In this document: piece by piece, positions 58,901 through 64,000 of the stretch | Position numbering within the stretch: position 1 is the first letter of the stretch | Layout of the letters: every line of letters starts with the position of its first letter | Assembly: GCA_030674185.1 (NCBI GenBank) | Contig: CM060307.1 | Location: 37,744,901 to 37,808,900, forward strand | Length of the DNA stretch: 64,000 nt | From: Monoplex corrugatus | Lineage: Eukaryota; Mollusca; Gastropoda; Littorinimorpha; Ranellidae | Reading direction: 5' to 3' | Program-made: the position numbers and the translations under genes | The notes under the pieces: model-generated | The model's input: only the letters and a program-made list of their open reading frames with translations | Databases searched by the model: none | What the model was told of the DNA's origin: nothing

Positions 58901-59925
58901 AGTGAAGTTGGGGGTGTGGTGTGAGAATAGCACCTATAACACAATAGGTTGACACAGCTCCTGTTACTGTTATGTTTGTTTTAAGTCCAGCCGACTGTGC
59001 AGAGCCATATCAGGGCTATATCTGCTTCAAAACATACACAACACTTCAACAGGGAAAACAGAAAGGAAAAGAACACTAAGTATCAATGCATTCGCGCACA
59101 TAATCTAGGGAGATGCCCCTGGCGTTGACCACTTCGTCCAATTTATTGCAAACACAACCAAGGATACCAATACATATATAAAATATACCTAAATGACCTA
59201 AAATTGCTCTCACATATCTCATGACACCAATAAATCGGTTGAAACATTCAGATGGAGAACAGGCCAGTTTATGTTGTGCGTTGAAATTGAACTCAAAACA
59301 TATAATCTGGGTTAACATTTCTGTTACAATCCCAACGAGCTTGCCACATTGAAAGAAGTCTTAGGAAAGCTACCGAAGAAACATAACTGGAAAATGTTTT
59401 TGTAGTTGACACGAAATTATTGCCCTTTACATATGAACAAAAACTACAAAAGAATATCTCTCTTTGTGTCGGACAAATTCAGAAGTAATGAAAGAATGAA
59501 GACAATTGGAAACGTGATCTCTTCTCGGACAGCAAAAAGCTATTAGTGAAAGAAAACTTATAATATAGATTATAGCATACTTATTTGGTATTTCAAAGTC
59601 TTTAAGAGAAACTCTTTTAGATAAAAAAAACTAGAATTTGCTGACCATTGATGATAAGGGTTATTTAAAACAAAACGTGTCTTCAAGTAATACTTCATGT
59701 TTTGTAGACTAAACTGCAATTGTCGGTACGATGGCTGATCGGATCGACCAAACAAAATTTAATAGAAGTGAATGTTACTGTTAAAATTGTAAACGAGATT
59801 CAATGATCGTATTGGAAAATATTTTTGATACGTTTGGTACAAACCTTTAAGCCCTTCATTTTAGCTGTCTACATTCCAAACCAACCAAAACAAAGGCCAC
59901 CAATGACACTAAAACGCGGAGGGTC
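58900..59925. repeat. Module core, diverged
   Basis: Core GACACGAAATTATTGCCCTT near 59409, with ATCGGTTGAAACATTCAGAT upstream. No gene recognised. Confidence 0.65.
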
Positions 59926-60165
59926 ATGCAACATGGAATGAACTCGGACAAAAACATCACGATGATAGTGATGACGCTCCATTTTCTTTTGTGACTGCAT
60001 AGTTATACCATAATCTACCTTTACATTCATAAAAAATCTGACATCGTATACCTGCGTTTTTGAAAAAGAAATGTCAGCAATGCCAACAGTGACGCTTCTG
60101 TGAAGTGGACGAACTCGACTGTGTTGTCCCCATCTTTTCAATGGGCCTATACCACGCTCAACTCC
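59925..60165 (-). mobile_element. tRNA-headed SINE, array copy S8, head missing
   Basis: Minus-strand 3' part and part of the central domain (complement of GAGTTGAGCGTGGTATAGG near 60150). It is cut at 60165 by the RT fragment that follows. Confidence 0.68.
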
Positions 60166-60360
60166 TGAAACAGCAAAAAGAGTGCTGGCCAACAGTTGAT
60201 AGTTTAATTCAAGGAGTCTGATGTAAAAGATTGAAGCAGAGCGTAAGGTCCGAGTTGGCGTATGAATGTTGACGTCACAAAGGCAGAATGAAAGACACTG
60301 ATAACAGATTTGTAGCACAAGGTATCTCAATTATATTCAGCTTTGCTTGAAACAAATTCA
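60165..60360 (-). pseudogene. Reverse-transcriptase C-terminal fragment
   Basis: The minus strand reads RYLVLQICYQCLSFCLCDVN, then HTPTRTLRSAS and LNYQLLAS. This is the same RT tail as at 24168-24572. It is the last array element before the satellite. Confidence 0.7.
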
Positions 60361-60539
60361 TTGAAGGATCGATTTTAAAACAAAACAAAAATTTCCTTTT
60401 GTTGCTCAGTCCAGCTCCATAACCCACCAGCAACTCCTCATTTATTCATGCCAAGTGACACTACCACGGGGGCCATATGAGCCAGAGTTGGTGAGACGAC
60501 ATGGGGCCACCCAAAAGAGGATGCCCTGACTATTATAAC

Positions 60540-63500
60540 AGATGGTCACCAGTAGATAACAACATGTGGTTCTCATAAGGTAACAACAGGTGGTCATCAG
60601 TAGGTAACAACAGGTGGTCATCAGTAGGTAACAACAGGTGGTCATCAGTAGGTAACAACATGTGTTTGTCATAATGTAACAACAGATGGTCATCAGTAGG
60701 TAACAACAGATGGTCATCAGTAGGTAACAACAGGTGGTCATCAGTAGATAACAACAGGTGGTCATCAGTAGGTAACAACAGGTGGTCATCAGTAGGTAAC
60801 AACATGTGTTTGTCATAATGTAACAACAGATGGTCATCAGTAGGTAACAACAGATGGTCATCAGTAGGTAACAACAGGTGGTCATCAGTAGGTAACAACA
60901 GATGGTCATCAGTAGGTAACAACAGGTGGTCATCAGAAGATAACAACAGGTGGTCATCAGTAGATAACAACAGGTGGTCATCAGTAGGTAACAACAGGTG
61001 GTCATCAGTAGGTTAACAACAGGTGGTCATCAGTAGATAACAACAGGTGGTCATCAGTAGGTAACAACAGATGGTCATCAGTAGGTAACAACAGGGTGGT
61101 CATCAGTAGATAACAACAGGTGGTCATCAGATAGGTAACAACAAGATGGTCATCAGTAGGTAACAACAGGTGGTCATCAGTAGGTAACAACATGTGTTTG
61201 TCATAATGTAACAACAGGTGGTCATCAGTAGGTAACAAGAGATGGTCATCAGTAGGTAACAACAGGTGGTCATCAGTAGGTAACAACAGGTGGTCATCAG
61301 TAGGTAACAACAGGTGGTCCTCAGTAGGTAACAACAGGTGGTCCTCAGTAGGTAACAACAAGTGGTCATCCAGTAGGTAACAACAGGTGGTATCAGTAGG
61401 TAACAACATGTGTTTGTCATAATGTAACAACAGGTGGTCATCAGTAGGTAACAAAGAGATGGTCATCAGTAGGTAACAACAGGTGGTCATCAGTAGGTGA
61501 CAACAGGTGGTCATCAGTAGGTAACAACAGGTGGTCCTCAGTAGGTAACAACAGGTGGTCCTCAGTAGGTAACAACAAGTGGTCATCAGTAGGTAACAAC
61601 AGTGGTCATCAGTAGGTAACAAGAGATGGTCATCAGTAGGTAACAACAGGTGGTCATCAGTAGGTAACAAGAGATGGTCATCAGTAGGTAACAACAGGTG
61701 GTCATCAGTAGGTAACAACAGGTGGTCATCAGTAGGTAACAACAGGTGGTCATAAGTAGGTAACAACATGTGATTGTCATAATGTAACAACAGGTGGTCA
61801 TCAGCAGGTAACAACAGATGGTCATCAGTAGGTAACAACAGGTTGGTCATCAGTAGGTAACAACAGATGGTCATCAGTAGGTAACAACAGGTGGTCATCA
61901 GTAGATAACAAACAGGTGGTCATCAGTAGGTAACAACAGGTGGTCATCAGTAGGTAACAACAGGTGGTCATCAGTAGGTAACAACAGGTGGTCATCAATA
62001 GATAACAACAGATGGTCATCAGTAGGTAACAACAGATGGTCATCATAGATAACAACAGGTGGTCATCAGTAGGTAACAACAGGTGGTCATCAATAGATAA
62101 CAACAGATGGTCATCAGTAGGTAACAACAGGTGGTCATCAATAAATAACAACAGGTGGTCATCAGTAGGTAACAACAGGTGGTCATCAGTAGGTAACAAC
62201 AGGTGGTCGTCAGTAGGTAACAACAGGTGGTCATCAGTAGATAACAACAGGTGGTCATCAGTAGATAACAACAGGTGGTCATCAGTAGGTAACCACAGGT
62301 GGTCATCAGTAGGTAACAACATGTGGGTCATCAGTAGGTAACAACAGGTGGTCATCAGAGATAACAACAGGTGGTCATCAGTAGGTAACAATCAGATGGT
62401 CTCAGTAGGTAACAACAGGTGGTCATCAGTAGTAACAACTGGTGGTCATCAGTAGGTAACAACAGGTGGTCATCAGTAGGTAACAACAGGTGGTCATCAG
62501 TAGATAACAACAGTGTTTGTCATAATGTAACAACAGTATGGTCATCAGTAGGTAACAACAGATGGTCATCAATAGATAACAACAGGTGGTCATCAGTAGA
62601 TAACGAACAGGTGTCATCAGTGGTTAACAACAGGTGGTCATCAGGTAAACGACAGGTGTCATCAGTAGATAACGACAGGTGGTATACAGTAGATAACAAC
62701 AGGTGGTCATCAGTATGTACAACAGGTGGTCATCAGTAGATAACAACAGGTGGTCATCAGTAGGTATCAACAGGTGGTCATCAGTAGATAACAACAGGTG
62801 GTCATCAGTAGATAACAACAGATGGTCATCAGTTGGTAACAACAGGTGGTCATCAGTAGGTAACAACAGGTGGTCATCAGTAGGTAACAACTGGTGGTCA
62901 TCAGTAGATAACAACAGGTGGTCATCAGTAGGTAACAACAGGTGGTCATCAGTAGGTATCAACAGGTGGTCATCAGTAGGTAACAACAGGTGGTCATCAG
63001 TAGGTAACAACAGGTGGTCATCAGTAGGTAACAACAGATGGTCACCAGTTGGTAACAACAGGTGGTCATCAGTAGGTAACAACAGGTGGTCATAATCAGG
63101 TAACAACAGGTGGTCATCAGTAGGTAATGACAGGTGGTCATCAGTTGGTAACAACAGATGGTCATCAGCAGGTAACAACAGGTGGTCACAGTAGGTAACA
63201 ACAGGTAGTCATCAGTAGGTAACAACATGTGGTCATCAGTAGGTAACAACAGGTGGTCATCAGTAGGCAACAACAGTGGTCATCAGTAGGTAACAGCAGG
63301 TGGTCATCAGTAGATAACAGGTGGTCATCAGTGGATACAACAGGTGGTCATCATAGATAACAACAGGTGGTCATCATGTAGATAACACAGGTGGTCATCA
63401 GTAGGTAACAAAGGTGGTCATCATAGGTAACAACAGGTGGTCATCAGTAGATAACAACAGGTGGTCATCAGTAGGTAACAACAGGTGGTCATCAGTAGAT

Positions 63501-64000
63501 AACAATGTGGTCAGTGTCATCAGTAGGTAACAACAGGTGGTCGTCAGTAGGTAACAACAGGTGGTCATCAGTAGGTAACAACAGGTGGTCATCAGTAGGT
63601 AACAACAGGTGGTCATCAGTAGGTACACACATGTGGTCATCAGTGGTAACAACAGGTGGTCATCAGTAGGTAACAACAGGTGGTCATCAGTAGGTAAGAC
63701 ATGTGGTCATCAGTGGTAACAACAGGTGGTCATCAGTAGGTAACAACAGGTGGTCATCAGTAGGTAACAACAGGTGGTCATCAGTAGGTAACAACATGTA
63801 GGTCATCAGTAGGTAACACAACAGGTGGTCATCAGTAGGTAACAACAGGTGGTCATCAGTAGGTCAACGTAACTAGACGGTGGTCATCAGTAGGTAACAA
63901 CAGGTGGTCATCAGGGTAACAACAGGTGGTCATCAGTAGGTAACAACAGGTGGTCATCAGTAGAGTAACAACAGGTGGTCATCAGTAGGTAACAACAGGT
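60540..64000. repeat. 24-bp satellite, about 144 copies, runs off the window
   Basis: The unit is GGTGGTCATCAGTAGG followed by TAACAACA. Common variants are CAGATGG for CAGGTGG and GTAGAT for GTAGGT. A distinct unit with TGTTTGTCATAATG recurs near 60660, 60805, 61195, 61410, 61770 and 62515. Spacings are multiples of about 24 bp; the first interval is 144 bp (6 units). Frames on both strands are open because 24 is a multiple of three. From about 62.3 kb single-base indels become frequent. Confidence 0.97.

Noticed and set aside
60442..63676. Long frames encoding TTCCYLLM, DDHLLLPT or NNRWSSVG repeats
   Set aside because: They are translations of the 24-bp satellite. A period divisible by three without stops keeps several frames open on both strands by default.
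60540..64000. CRISPR-like array of regularly spaced short repeats
   Set aside because: Units are contiguous 24-bp tandem copies with no unique spacers, in animal nuclear DNA. It is a satellite.

Overview
This 64 kb window looks like nuclear DNA of an invertebrate animal. The density of CA/TG, CT and AAN microsatellites, the non-LTR retrotransposon types, the tRNA-headed SINEs and the mariner remnants suggest a marine mollusc, probably a gastropod. That is an inference and no host gene confirms it. I found no convincing host protein-coding gene, rRNA or functional tRNA. Almost all of the window is mobile-element and tandem-repeat DNA, and most long reading frames are retrotransposon proteins or translated microsatellites.

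Layout. (1) 1-1.8 kb: microsatellites and a 35-bp minisatellite. (2) 1.8-18.7 kb: a CR1-like non-LTR retrotransposon. ORF1 has a coiled coil and an SGNH-type esterase domain; ORF2 has an APE endonuclease and a reverse transcriptase. A 7.96 kb segment of it plus its 3' flank is repeated head-to-tail, so there are two nearly identical copies. Copy 1 keeps the 5' end but has frameshifts in both ORFs. Copy 2 lacks the 5' end and the ORF1 N-terminus but has an uninterrupted 947-codon ORF2. (3) 18.7-22.5 kb: microsatellites, a 31-base G run, an 18-bp tandem repeat (20.9-21.3 kb) and a decayed tRNA-type SINE. (4) 22.5-60.4 kb: a decayed, hierarchical tandem array. Its basic module of about 3.3 kb holds a mariner-like transposase pseudogene, a conserved non-coding core, a tRNA-headed SINE and compound microsatellites, plus reverse-transcriptase 3' fragments in one module type. 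Modules occur in a repeating order A-B-C, giving a 9-10 kb higher-order unit. Part of the array has degenerated, and two sections of module sequence have separately expanded into 50-bp and 75-bp minisatellites. A second, frameshifted endonuclease-RT-zinc-finger retrotransposon lies inside it on the minus strand (45.25-48.34 kb). (5) 60.5-64.0 kb: a 24-bp satellite that runs off the end of the window.

How the parts relate. Nothing here reads as a host operon or pathway. The only proteins that might still act are those of the CR1-like element: ORF1 as RNA-binding chaperone/esterase, and ORF2 as nicking endonuclease and reverse transcriptase for target-primed reverse transcription. The mariner transposases are dead. 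They show shared, module-specific lesions, so the modules spread mainly by segmental duplication rather than by independent transposition. The most informative features are the very recent (or artefactual) 7.96 kb duplication, the A-B-C higher-order array with minisatellites arising from its own modules, a SINE with clear target-site duplication inside one of those minisatellites, and a 270-bp fold-back at 36.4 kb. Single-base indels cluster at homopolymers and in the terminal satellite, so some frameshifts may be long-read consensus errors.
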